Origin: Acanthornis magna | Lineage: Eukaryota > Chordata > Aves > Passeriformes > Acanthizidae | NCBI GenBank assembly: GCA_036785705.1 | Contig: JAWUZG010000332.1 | Coordinates: 2,976,001 to 3,040,000 of the forward strand | Length of the DNA: 64,000 nt | Direction of reading: 5' to 3' | Made by a program: the position numbers and the translations under genes | Shown: positions 19,773 through 31,671 of the stretch, piece after piece | Layout of the letters: every line of letters begins with the position of its first letter | Numbering within the stretch: position 1 is the first letter of the stretch | The notes under the pieces: generated by a model | Seen by the model: the letters and a program-made list of their open reading frames with translations, nothing else | Databases searched by the model: none | What the model was told of the DNA's origin: nothing

Positions 19773-20545
19773 ATCACAGACATCACAGAGATTTGTTTGG
19801 CTTGGAAAAGGCCTTTAAGATTGAGTCCAACTGTAAAACCTAACACTGCCAAGTCTGCCACTAAACCCTGGCCCCACATCCACACATCTTTGAAATCCCT
19901 CCAGGGATGGTGACTCCATCAGTGCCCTGGGCATCCTGTGCCAGGGCTGGACAACCCCTGGCACAGTTTGTGCTCATCACTTGCTCCTTGAGAGAGCAAC
20001 ACCCACCTCTCTACACCCTCCTGTCAGGGAGTTGTAGAGGGAGGAGGTCCCCCCTGAGCCTCCTTTTCTGCAGGCTGAGCCCTTTTCCAGCTCCCTCAGT
20101 CACTCCTGGTGCTCCAGACCCTTCCCCAGCTCTGTCCCTTCTCTGGACTCGCTCCTGCCCCTCAGAGCCTTTCTGGCTGGAGGGGCCCAGGACTGGACAC
20201 AGCCCTGGGGGGGCCTCAGCAGCGCCAGCACAGGGGGATGGTCACTGCCCTGGCCCTGCTGGTCACACCATTGCTGGTACAGGCCAGGTGCCCTTGGCCT
20301 CTTGCCCACCTGGGCACACCTGGACTCTCATTCAGCACCCCCAGTCCCCTCCTGCCAGGGAGCTTTCCAAGCACCCTGCCCCAGCCTGGGGCACAGGACC
20401 TGGCACCTCGCCTTCATGAACCTCACCCAGCTGGCCTCAGCCCATTGCTGCAGCCTGTTCAGATCCCTCTGCAGAGCCTCCCTGCCCAACTCAGTGTTGT
20501 CTGCAGCCTTGCTGAGGGTGCATCCAGTGATGAGTCTAAATCATC
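19773..20545 (-). mobile_element. CR1 LINE, long 3'-part fragment
   Basis: About 770 bp of 5'-truncated CR1 lie in reverse orientation. Landmarks in plus-strand order are the decayed TCACAGAGATTTG tail, CTCCAGGGATGGTGACTCC, GGCTGAGCCCTTTTCCAGC, CCCTTCTCTGGACTCGCTCC, GGATGGTCACTGCCCTGGCC, CACCTGGGCACACC, CAGATCCCTCTGCAGAGCCT and GAGGGTGCATCCAGTGATGA. It is far more GC-rich than its surroundings, and this explains four overlapping open frames at 19907-20655 that are not genes. Confidence 0.92.
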
Positions 20546-23272
20546 CACTACAACATAAAGTTTTACTTTGGCTATTTTTCTCAATTATGGTCTTCCACAA
20601 TTTTCTTAATTTTTTCTCCTTTTCCTGGGCCAGTGAATTACTGATGTTTAAATAAGAACTTGGCTCATTTTCCTTATGTAACTTGTGCAATGATACCTTA
20701 GTATTATAATCTGGAATTTATATACTGGTTCAACAAACTTTCCTTTGTCCCAAGAGAGTACAAGGATTTTATGTTTTGTGTAATGTCCTAGTGAAATAGT
20801 TTTAGCTAGGTTTTCAAAGATACAAGCACAGGACTACAGGTTTATGTTTACTTTAGTCCAAGGGCTCAGCCTGAGATCAGGCCTTCCTTGCTACAAATAC
20901 TGGTCTTTTTCAATTGCTTTGATTGTATGTGTTTTTAAGAACATCTTGGAATTGCATCCCCATATGGGATAACTTTAAATGGTACAGGTCTTATAAAACC
21001 TGATTAGTTTTCCTTTTCTTCTAGCTCTGAATAATGTCCTAGAAGTGCATTACAAAATTAAGTGACTCTCCTGTATTAACTAATGAGCTGTGTTTATCTA
21101 GCAGCCAGTCAAAAAATATAAAGTCTTAATCTTAACCAAACCAAGTAACACAAAAAATTGAATTTCCATACTAAAATCTATTGCTTATTTTTCATGTTAA
21201 TATCAATGGCAAGTTTGATTTTTTTTTTAACAGGAAATAATATAGCTAAGACTAGTTAAACAACCTTTGAATTTCCATGTAGCTTGACACTTCAACATTG
21301 TTCACATCTGAAAATGTACTGCAAATAGTTGATCAGCTGCATATGTTAAATCCTTTTAAGAGATTCTGTATGTATCAAATATGGATCTAATTTTAATTTA
21401 TATTGCAAGTACAACTGGGAGTACTGAAGCTTGCAGAGTAATTAGCTGTTCAAACTGGAGGAAATCAATTGTACCTTCTGCCCCAGCTGTTCTCTCGGTA
21501 CAACAGGAAAGGTTTCTCTATGCAAGAAACTCAGCTTTCCTTATGTTTAAGGAGAATGGAATGGCTCTATGCAAAAGACAAATTATGTCAAAGACTTGAT
21601 TCTTTCACCAAAATAAGCATGTGTGTGGTTTTTAAATGAGTCATAGACAACAGCAGGCACTTTGCATTCTGGTAGGAAGCTTTAAGTGACCTCTGAAGGC
21701 TGGTATGGAGGAGTTTTAAATTCAATGAAGTTTGCTTCCTCTCCACTTTAAGGTGTCCAGTGCAACTTGTTAGTGATGATCTCTTCTATGTTTCCTGATT
21801 ATTGATCAAATGGGTATCACTGGCACGCGAAGTCAGATGTAATTTAATGATCAATATACTGATAATACCTACCTTGAATCCTCAGTTTTTATTTTCTATA
21901 TGAGGACAACTTTAAAATGTACTTTATCTAAAAGGCAGGATTCCTCTTGATCAATGACTTTGCTCAATCTACTCTCTTACTTTGCTTTTGAAATAAAGCT
22001 CATTAGGTATAGGTTTTTATTATCCAGTTGCTCCCTGTAACTTTAAAAGCTACCCAAAAGGAATTCGTATATTTGCTAACTGCCAGGCAGTTCAAAGGGA
22101 CATCTTAATAGCTTAAAATTGAGCTGGATATTATTTTGAAGGAGTGAGAGCAGTAAGTATGTTTATCCTGGCAGATGTGAAACTGGAATGTGCAAAGAAC
22201 CTTCCATCCTCCTTGTGAGAGGTGAAAAGTGGCTGAGATGTCACACAATATGATGTGACTTTGAACTTTGCTGTTATGAACAAGCCTGTTAGCATAGCAC
22301 TCCCTGCTGAGGTTTTTTGAAGTGGAAGCGTTTTCAAGGCACTATTTTTAAGAATGGTAGTTATGGGCAAAGAGTTGCCAGCTTAATTTCTTACATGCTG
22401 TTGATTTGGAATCTGTATTTCTGTATGTCACTGCAGGTTAGTTAAAGGTTGAAAGCGTTTGTCTAAATATGTTTGTCCTCATGTTGTATTAGTCGTGGCT
22501 GTTACTGTGTCTGTTGCAGATTGTCAGAGTACATTATGCATCCTTACAAAAGGTGTAATTTCTACAGAGCGGGTTTAGAGCAGAGAACTTGTGACACAAA
22601 GTGTTGGTGGAACACTGCTGTAACTGCAGACAGGGATGGAAAGTGATGCAGGTGAGTTTGACTGCTGAGGGTTTGGTTGGTGCATGGGATCTACGGTGCT
22701 ATAAGAGAAAAGGAGTTTAGCTTGTGCCGAATGATTCCTTCAGCATACCTTGCACACAGTCTGAGAATCTGGAGAGGAAGACAGGGATGGAGCAGAGTGG
22801 AGAAAGAGATATTTTACTGCATGTGTGTTTTCCTACTGGTTAAATATATGTGAAACAGTTTTTATGCCTCACTACAGATGCTGTGCAAGTGCTATGGATT
22901 AAAATGAAAGAAATAGGTTTCTCCTATCTGTCTTTAGAGCAACGAGTTTGATATAATCTCTTCTGATACAGGACACCTTGATGTTTGAGCCCATGGATAA
23001 AAAAATGACAAGCCCCCAAAATGTCATTATTTAGATATATAGGCACATATGTAACTTTGTTTCTAACTTTCTGACAATCTCTGTTCATTTTCCAGAGATT
23101 CAAGATCTTACACTCCCCTGTAAATTTCTTGCTGTGTTGTGACACCTTCTTGTCTTATCTTACGGCTACATAGTTGGCTGCTCTGTTCAGTTTCTGGGGA
23201 TTAGAAGCTGGTCCTTTGCAGTGCACCAAGCTAGTTCTACCCTAGCATTGATTAGCAGCTTTGGCAATCAAA

Positions 23273-23460
23273 GATCATAGAATAGCTCAAGTTGGAAGCA
23301 ATGTGGGAATGTGTCCAGTCCAACCTCCAGCTCAGCATGAGATCAGCTGGGAGGTCAGACCAGGTTGTTCCAGGGTAGCGACTGTGCAACTTGTTAGCTC
23401 TGCTTCCTGACTGTCGCTGTGGGGAAAAGGTTTTTCCTCACATCCAGCCTGAACGGCTTG
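23273..23460 (-). mobile_element. CR1 LINE fragment, diverged
   Basis: The piece starts ATCATAGAATAGCTCAAGTT and continues with a CCAGTCCAACCTCC block, an AGACCAGGTTGTTCCAG block and a GGGGAAAAGGTTTTTCCTCA block, in the order of a reversed CR1 3' region. Several insertions and changes indicate an old copy. The downstream edge is approximate. Confidence 0.8.
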
Positions 23461-24590
23461 CTTGGGTTGTGAGTCCATTTTTTTGCTTTATCTGATCCAC
23501 TTTAAAACGTGTTAAATGTGTCCCATCTTTCAGTAAGGCTATTACACTTACAGTCTTTCTTATAAGCACCGTGAAATGGAACTCGGTTAGAAATAAATGC
23601 TATATCCAAAATACATCCTTAAATATTTTTGGAGTGGTCAGAATCTTGATGAATGAATTCTGAACTGTTTCCCCCCTTAATAACCTTAGACTGTTGAAGA
23701 ACAGTTTCCATAGATAATAGTGAAAACGGAACTAAAGTTTACTAGCTTTTACAGAGGTAGGGAGCTAATAATCTATTTTACAACTCGTACTAATTTGTTG
23801 ACTGAATATATAAACCCTTTATTTAAAAAGTCTTTCAACAAGTTTTTAAGGTATTGCATGTAACTTTTTCTGTTGCTAATGATGTTTCTTTTGTTTAGTT
23901 TTTGCTCAAGCTAATAGCACTGCATTGGTTGCATTTAAAATTAGTTATTAGAAGCGGTTCATAAGAGCAAATCAAGAGTGTTTGCTAGTTACTGAATTAC
24001 ATCTCAGTTGCAGAAAACTTAGAGTATTTGCTGTCTGCAGCTGGTGACCACGAAGCTGCCAGTACTGACTCCTGGAGGGCAGGTTTTCTCTGTCTCCATG
24101 AACACAAATCCACAGAGGAAGGGCTTTAGGAGTGTTGGTATGCCCTGCTGGTGGGTTCCACCTTGTGTTTTGTGAGTGCAGCTGTTCGGTTTCTGCTTCT
24201 GAGGGCCATCTGTGGCCTGCAGGAAGTGCAGGAAGCGTGTCTGTGCAGAATTGGGCACATAAAGGAACTGTAGGCTGTGTGAAATTCACTTTTATGCTGC
24301 TGTTCAAGCAGGTCTTGTGTTGATACGTGTTCTTTAACTGCTGTCTTACTGGAGAGATTGTAATTTAGTCCTTGGGTTAGATTTGTCTTGTAGCTTGGAG
24401 TAAGTGTTATAGAAATAGTTACCAAGGGTAGAGATACTTTCTGAGGCAAGAAATTATGCTGCTCTTCAGACATGATTAAAAGCTCTTGGCTTCATGTAGC
24501 TTGGAGCTGTTACTTCAAATAAGAATAATCTGTATGGATTGCTTCTGTTGCTTCATCTGCAGAATTCAGACAGTTATAATCTACTTTCCA

Positions 24591-24620
24591 TTCTTTTCTT
24601 TCTTTCTTTCTTTCTTTCTT
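24591..24620. repeat. (TTTC)n microsatellite
   Basis: About seven TTTC units in tandem sit within a pyrimidine-rich stretch that continues to about 24638. It is intronic and unlinked to any recognisable element. Confidence 0.9.
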
Positions 24621-25434
24621 GCCCTCCTCTCTTCCTGTACTAGCATCCTTATTTTGGGGGGATTCTGAGCCCCTGGCTTGTTTTAAATCACACTGGATAC
24701 AGTTTCACCATGTCTCACACCACACTTGTTTATCAGGGAGTGCCATGTGTGTCCAGGTGCTCTAAATAATTCTTAAAAAGATTATACTTTTTTATTCCTA
24801 GATAGATATTGTTCTCATTAAATTTATTTCAGATTTGTGTATTTTGTACTCCTGACATTTCCTATAAGCACCTCTCTCTTAAAAAGTCAATATATGTGTG
24901 AGATTGGAGTGTAACTTCAGATTTGTGTCCGCTCCCTTAAATTTAAATAAGAATGAATGTATGTCTAGCTCTCACTGTCACAGGCATGATAGGCCTTTCA
25001 TTGGAATCTTTTCTTTGTCTGCATTCTGCCTTTGGAAGATATGTTTCAAAATGATGCTCATAAAACAGTTGTGTTCTGTTTGGTTCTTATTTTCAGAAAT
25101 AGCTTAATACGTATAGTCATTTTCTTATATTAAAATCCTGTCATTACTTCAACACAATTAATTTCCAGATGCTTTGTATGTAACTCAGTAATTTCTCCCC
25201 AAGTGTTTGATTTAAGCTAAACAACCTTCAGAATCTAACAGAAACAAATTATTTTTATCAGGAACTTGTGGTTTTGATATATGAAAATACTGTTGACTTA
25301 TGAAAATACCACACAAGTTTGGAATACTTCTGAGACACGACTGGAAAATCAACAATTCCATGTTGGGACTGTGACTGTTAAAACATGCTGTGTTTCACTG
25401 TTTGGGGGAGGGTTTATTTACACACAGTATTTGA

Positions 25435-25656
<222 letters not shown>

Positions 25657-25817
25657 TAGAAAGCCTGAGCTGATTAGGTAGTAAATTATTGATGATGATT
25701 AATCTCTTTCAAATATTTAATACAAGTCAGTGGCAAATTGAACTTTTCTCCTATTTTTCATAAACTTAAACTAAAGGACAGTTGGGGTATTAAAGGTGAA
25801 TACTGACATCTGAGTAA

Positions 25818-25900
25818 CCTGATCCAATTGAAGGTGTCTCTGCTCATTGCAGGGGGTTGGCCTTTCAAGGCCCCTTCCAACCCTAATTTTCGATTATTCT
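25818..25900 (+). mobile_element. CR1 LINE 3'-end fragment
   Basis: CCAATTGAAGGTGTCTCTGC is followed by GCAGGGGGTTGG and CCCCTTCCAACCCTAA, the sense-strand 3' end of an avian CR1, with a decayed terminal repeat (GATTATTCTAGAAT). It lies in the same direction as DOCK2, about 200 bp after an exon. Confidence 0.85.
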
Positions 25901-28809
25901 AGAATTATTTTAATTATTCAGAATAAATTTCAAATTTCATCTTGCTTCTTTCATAAAAAACCCTGTAGTTTCTGAAAAAAATGCATTTGACTGTACAAAT
26001 GTTGTAGGGTAGGGCTCCTGCTTTCAGCAATGTCTCGGTAAAACAGATTACTGTACTATATTTCACTTGGAGTTTCTTTCTCAAACTCCTGAAATTTTGG
26101 AACATTGAAATTTTCATCTGGGTGGTTCTTTTTTTTTCTCATTTGAGAGAATATTGAGTTGACTTTTTAGTCACTCACTTTTAAATGAACAGTAGGTTAT
26201 TCCATAGCACTTCTCAATAATTTGAGGAATTTATTCTGAGAAAACCTCATAATTAATTACATGAGGAAAGCTGTGAATATGTGCTGATTTCTCCTCAGCT
26301 ATAGTTCCCTGATAGATGTGCTCAAACTTTGCAGACTTTGGATTAAGGCAAGTTTTCATTTCAGGAGTTTTTTACTGTGGCTCCTTGGATCATTTCCTAG
26401 TAAATGAAATCATTACAGCATATTTCTTGATTTCATAAAAATCTTTGAGTTTGATACTGAAGATGCTTTCCTGTTTGCACAGGGCAATCTTTTCATGTGT
26501 ATTATGAGCTATTTGCCTCATTGTTTTAGACATAAGCAGTTCAGGAGGGATTGTTCCAAGGGATACCAAAGAGGTATTGGAACATTTGAATTTGAAATGT
26601 AATTCTGAAGAGAAATGGTGAAAGCATGATAGAGCAAAACTTGAAGTTATCATCTCATAAGGCTATAATGTAAAGTAACCAGTTTTGTAACTGTATTCTT
26701 TGAAAGGTAAAACACAATTGTAAATCAAGATGGAATAATATTTTCTCTGTGTGTATCCTATAAATGCAGTTTATTTTTGAATTTAGCAGTTGCTGTCCAT
26801 AGTAGCAGTAGCTGGCTGTACCCTGGCCTGGCTCTGGCAGTATAACTGTTGGTTGGAGAAAATGTGGATTTTAGAAAACATTAAGCATATGTCATTAACT
26901 ATAAGGCTGGTCTTGTAACCACAATAAATGTGTGGCCATCACTCGTACTTTTTTCTTTCCGTGGCAGAAAATCCACGGGTTAAGATCTAATTTTTTAACT
27001 AAATACTGATCCTGCTTCAGTACTAAAAATCTGCTTTTGAGGTGACTTATCCGAAGGAGGAAAAAGGAGCAAAGGAAGGGAACACAGCAGTATCCAAGAT
27101 CACACAGCCATTTGTCTTTAAAAGCCAGTACAGGTTTCTCTGGAGTGTAACACAGGTGTTTATTTTCCAGTTAAAGTGAGAAATCTTGTTTCAAGGCTCT
27201 ATTTGCCTTGCAGCAGTAAATACTTTGTAACCTGTAGGCAAATGGAAAGGGTTCCCATATGGCCAGGTTATTGTTTAGGCGGTGTCCTTCAGAATGCCTT
27301 TACTCAGTGGGATCTAGATACAGACCATTGGTTTGGTAATTAATCAGATTATTTCAGATGGAATTACACTTGAACCTTAAGAGGAATACAGTTTTTTATT
27401 CAACAATTCATTCCCTGTATCTCTTAGCCTCTTTCTAAGAAAATGGATGGTTTGACCTGCTGTAGGAGAAAGCTTCAGGCTTTAGTAGCAGAATCTACTG
27501 CAATTACAATATTAATAACAATGATGACTTGTCCCTATTTCTTCTGTCTTTTCCATTTCAGTAGAGAAACCTGGTTTCAGACTAGTATTCAAAACTTTTT
27601 TAAAACTTAACTTTGATATTTTTGCATCGCATGTATTCTGTGAAAGTCACCAGAAATAGAATACACACAAAGGACAGGGAAGAGAAAACAGCAGCAGTTG
27701 TTCTGTTTCATGTGGTGAAAATTTATACTGTGAGGTGATCTTTGAAGTTGTTACAGAATTTTTGAAGAATGCATTTTCTTTGTCAAAGGAGAAGATATTT
27801 TGATATTACCAGCTCTGCTCTGCTGTCTTGCCTCACATTGTTTAGCGAGTGGCAACATGGGAATCATCCGATCTTTGTGTTCAAATGCTGTTTTCTTCAG
27901 CTGCTGCCTCACTGCTGGGTTCTGCAGGTAGCTGGTGTGTTGTTAAAAACACTGTTTTGTGTAGTGTTTGTGTGTTTATTTTTATGACTAGACAGTCACT
28001 GCTGGGCATCTCAGTGAGATGCTTAGGTTTGATTTTAAGTTTCCTCTCCAGCAAACAAGTTTTGGACATAGATGGCATTGTTTTGACTTAATAATGTCTA
28101 AAATTAGCTTCCTAGCTTGAGACTGTGCTTCAAGCACCTGTGAAATACAGTTAAATCTCAGAACTGCAAGTAAGTCTTTGATGAAAGTCATGGTGAAATC
28201 AGTGAATTTTTGTTGCCGTTTTAATTAAAACCACTTCCCTTTTCCCTCTTTACAACACTTTTTTTCATGCAATTTGACAGTCCTTCATGAGGTGACTTTG
28301 TCTCTAATCTTACATATATGCTATATTTTAATATTTGCTGAATCTGAACAAGTTTTTATTTATAGTGTTTACAAAATTAAATGTAACTGTAAATGCTTTC
28401 TCTTGGAACCTACAGTGAAATCTTGGTTGAGACTATTAGTGCAAGAGAGATGAAGAATCTTTTCCTGTTCTGTGCATTATCAGTAATTGACAGCAGTTGC
28501 ATTTTAAGCTGTTTAGGAAACTCGAGCAAACAAGACTGGAAGCATTTTAGAACTGTAAAGAAATTTTTAAGGCATTTGCCTAACTTATGGCAGATCTTAA
28601 GGCTTTTAGCAACAGAGAATTTCAAAGGAATGCAGTCAGGAAATCTGCATGTTCTCTCAGGGCCAATTACTTCAAGGTCTTCTGCAAAGACATTTCAGCC
28701 AGAACAATGCATGATCATGAACTATGGTTTAAAAAAATTGTTATCGTTTTATATGTGCCTTTATTTGTATGTATGTCAAAGAGGGAATACAAGTTACAGA
28801 ACTGGGTGC

Positions 28810-29055
28810 ACCAGAGAGTGAGCACACAGGATCTGGTTGGTGCAGAGTTCATTTCCTCTGTGGGTGCCCATGCAGTGCCATGGCTTAGATTTGTGACCAA
28901 AACAGCGTTGATAATGCAGCAATGAAAATTTTAGTTGTTGGTGAGCGGTGCTTGCACAGTGCCAAGGCCTCCTCTGTTTCTCACTGAGTGCCATGCCAGG
29001 CAGGAGGGTAGAGTTGGGCAAGAGTTTAGGAGGGGACACAGCAGGGACAGCTGAA
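28810..29055 (+). mobile_element. Endogenous retrovirus LTR fragment (avian), diverged
   Basis: Several blocks recall the 5' half of a common avian long terminal repeat, in the right order: GTTGATAATGCAGC, TTTTAGTTGTTGGTGAGCGG, GCCAAGGCCTCCTCTGTTTC and GGAGGGGACACAGCAGGGAC. The start and end are approximate, and the downstream half of the LTR is not recognisable. No retroviral coding sequence is visible nearby, so it is an old solo or partial LTR. The assignment rests on remembered similarity and not on an alignment. Confidence 0.55.
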
Positions 29056-30575
29056 ATAAAGTGACACAAGAGGTTTCCAAGAGAATATCTCAAGGACAGG
29101 TTGTGTAACACTGTACTTCCCAAGCAGCCATTCAGTGAGTCCCTGTTTGTCACTGTCCAAATAAATGAACACTCCATCAGAATCTGAAGTGCAGGGTTGG
29201 CTCTGAAACAACAGAACTGCTTTTTCTGTCCCAATCCTGTAGTAGTTTAAATAGAAGATGAAAGCTAAATCAAACACTATCTGCTTTTACCCTGCACAGA
29301 TATTTTTAAAAGAGTGAAATTTTGTTTGGTTTGGATTTTCTATTAACTAACCTGTGTACCAGTATGTGCCATCCATCCCAACAATGAACATGAAGGTGTC
29401 TGAGTTCTGGGAGAGCACTCCTTCCTGCTGACCCAGGTGCAAAATATGAGCTCTGATTGTTCCATGCCTTGGTCACCTGGAAAATCTTTCCAACAGGGGA
29501 GACAAACATACATTTTTGATCATCAGATTTAATTAAATGGAATAATATAATTCATGTTTTCCAAGGGAACATTTATATATGGTACAAGTAGTTAATTTAG
29601 CTCCTGAAAAAGCCTTATGCTTAATCGATGGACCGAAGCCAAAGGATGGTGGGTTTTGCCATGTCATCCTTGTGAAGAGAAATATGATCTAAAAAAGCAC
29701 ATTCTGCAGTGGGTTGTTGGACTATCTTTTGAAGCTGGAAGCTGTAAATTTTTTAAAAAAGCTGAAATCTCGTGTATTGACAATGTGTGAAAACAATTTT
29801 TGTTAATTTAGCAATGTCAGTATTGAATGCCTAATTGTTTCTTAGATTATCAAGAAGAAAAGGAGTCTCAGTTTCATAAAGAAACCATTTTATTTCATTT
29901 GCTAAGGTTTCTCTGAAAATTCCAAGGTCTAGCAGAAAATAACCTTTGTGTGCTTGAGCATATGTAACAGTCTTTCCAGGAGAAGTTTGTTATGTGCTAC
30001 TTGTGAATTAAGAATAGAGCTCATCTTTAGTGATGGAGTCAGGGCTAAATGTTAAAACTCCTTATGCAATGTTCGGAACTGTTACTGATTATGATATAGC
30101 ACATACTGAAATGTGGAAGGGAATTTACATTGTATGAGCCCTCATCTTTGAATTTAAAAAAAAAAGGGAAACTAATGAACAAATTACTTCCCTGTGCTGA
30201 GTGCTACTACATGGTTTATAAGTTTTGGCTGTTGATAGTTTTTTTAAATTATACTGGTAAACGTTATAAAAACAGCAACAACAAATGTGTCTTCTGTGCA
30301 GCCACTCTCAAGTCTGGTCTTGTTATAAACACAGGACGGTACCAGGGAAAGGGAAAATTTAATGACAAAAATGTCAAACACAAATTTTTCTGTGTATACA
30401 TTGTTCATTTATAGAAAATAACTTTAGAAATGCTGTGACAGCTGAGGAGATCATTTAAGCTGCTGTGTGTGTCATAGTCGAAGGATACAATGGGACTAAA
30501 TGGTAATAGTAAATTGCTAAATGTGAAGAAGGTCTTGGTTAGGAGGTGTGTGGCCTGATCCAGAGCAATCAGAAT

Positions 30576-30728
30576 AGGAGGAAGGGAGGGAGGGAGGAAG
30601 GAAGGGAGGGAGGGAGGGAAGGAAGGAAAGAAAGGAAAGAAAGAAAAGAAAGGAAAGAAAGGAAGAAAGGAAGAAAGGAAGAAAGAAAGAAAGAGAAAGG
30701 GAGGGAGGAAGGGAGGGAGGGAGGGAGG
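30576..30728. repeat. 153-bp pure polypurine tract (GGGA/GGAA/GAAA)n
   Basis: Every base from 30576 to 30728 is A or G. Both flanks are GGGA/GGAA-rich and the centre is GAAA/GGAA-rich, so the tract approximates a mirror repeat. Such tracts can form intramolecular triplexes and, in the GGGA-rich flanks, G-quadruplexes. An 83-codon frame crossing it (Lys/Glu/Gly/Arg-rich) is an artefact of the repeat. Confidence 0.95.
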
Positions 30729-31578
30729 CAGGAGAAAATGTTGGCTGACTCAGAGGAAAAACAGAACCAGAAGCAGTTTCTCCTGGGGTGGTACTAGAGC
30801 TCAGCTACCTAAAACATTATTAAGACCTCGCCATGGCTTCTGTGATTGTGGTGTTCTTTCCACTCTAAATCTGACATTAAATAAAGGTCGTGGTATAAGC
30901 TAAACAGCCTTTTCTTCTAGAAATCTGTTCAGACTTTTCCTTTCTTGTTGCTTGCTGGTTTCCCAAGTTGTCTAGTGATCAGGGTAAGGTCAGTGAAACT
31001 GGTGAGCAGGTTATTCCCATTTGCTCAAAGGTTTAAAAAAAATAATCAAACATCCTTCTTTAGGCAGCAAGAATAGTACTTGGGCCAATCATCTCCAGTT
31101 TGTGCCCTCCCAGAGCTGCTAGAGCAAATGAAGATGATTTTCTCCTTTAATAACTCTATACTTTGTGACTGCCAGCCAAGGCTATTCCTGAGCACCAGCC
31201 TGCCCCGAGAGCACTGACAGGTGTGGGCAGATATGGGCAGCTGTGATAGGGTTTGCCTCAATTAACTGTTACCATGGTTAACTTGCAGACTACTCAGTCA
31301 GGGGATAACACTTGAGTGAGAGATGGGAAGTGACTGTTTGAAACAAGAAGCAGTTGTGGAGTAGATTGGGCTGAAATTGGACTGTGCCACTTGACATGAG
31401 TATTGCACTGGAATTGCTGGAACTGAGGAGCAGTGCGAGCAAGAAGAATTAGTGTTGCTCTTTCAATGGGGCTATTGGATTATACAACTCGAACTGCCAA
31501 AATGGAAATAATTGGTTTCTTCTTACTTGTAAAAGAGATACGATTTTAATATCAAAACTCTGGTTTTTTAATTTGCAG

Positions 31579-31671
31579 GCTTCAACTTATCACCATATTC
31601 AAGAAATAATGGTGCAGTTACTACGCACAGTGAACAGAACTGTTATTACAATGGGACGAGATCCATTAATT
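31579..31671 (+). CDS. DOCK2: DOCK2 internal exon (sixth in window)
   Basis: This 93-bp, phase 0-0 exon follows ATTTGCAG. It reads [20 protein letters not shown], then [11 protein letters not shown], and ends at a codon boundary before GTGAGT. The [11 protein letters not shown] block is a hallmark of the DOCK-A subfamily. The TVITMGRD end matches human DOCK2 as I recall it and differs from DOCK1 (Ser for Thr). The open frame runs on past the splice site to 31755, but that extension is intron read-through. Confidence 0.96.

Noticed and set aside
19907..20655. Three overlapping plus-strand open frames of 117-170 codons, and one on the minus strand
   Set aside because: They lie over a reversed CR1 fragment (the last one running about 110 bp past it), and their sequence follows the element's known blocks and no protein family.
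28393..29234. 142-codon plus-strand and 146-codon minus-strand open frames
   Set aside because: They overlap each other and the LTR-like fragment, have no family resemblance, and the plus-strand one starts in ordinary intron.
30546..30797. 83-codon Lys/Glu/Gly/Arg-rich open frame
   Set aside because: It is the translation of the polypurine repeat; pure purine DNA without TAA/TGA/TAG in frame is open by composition.
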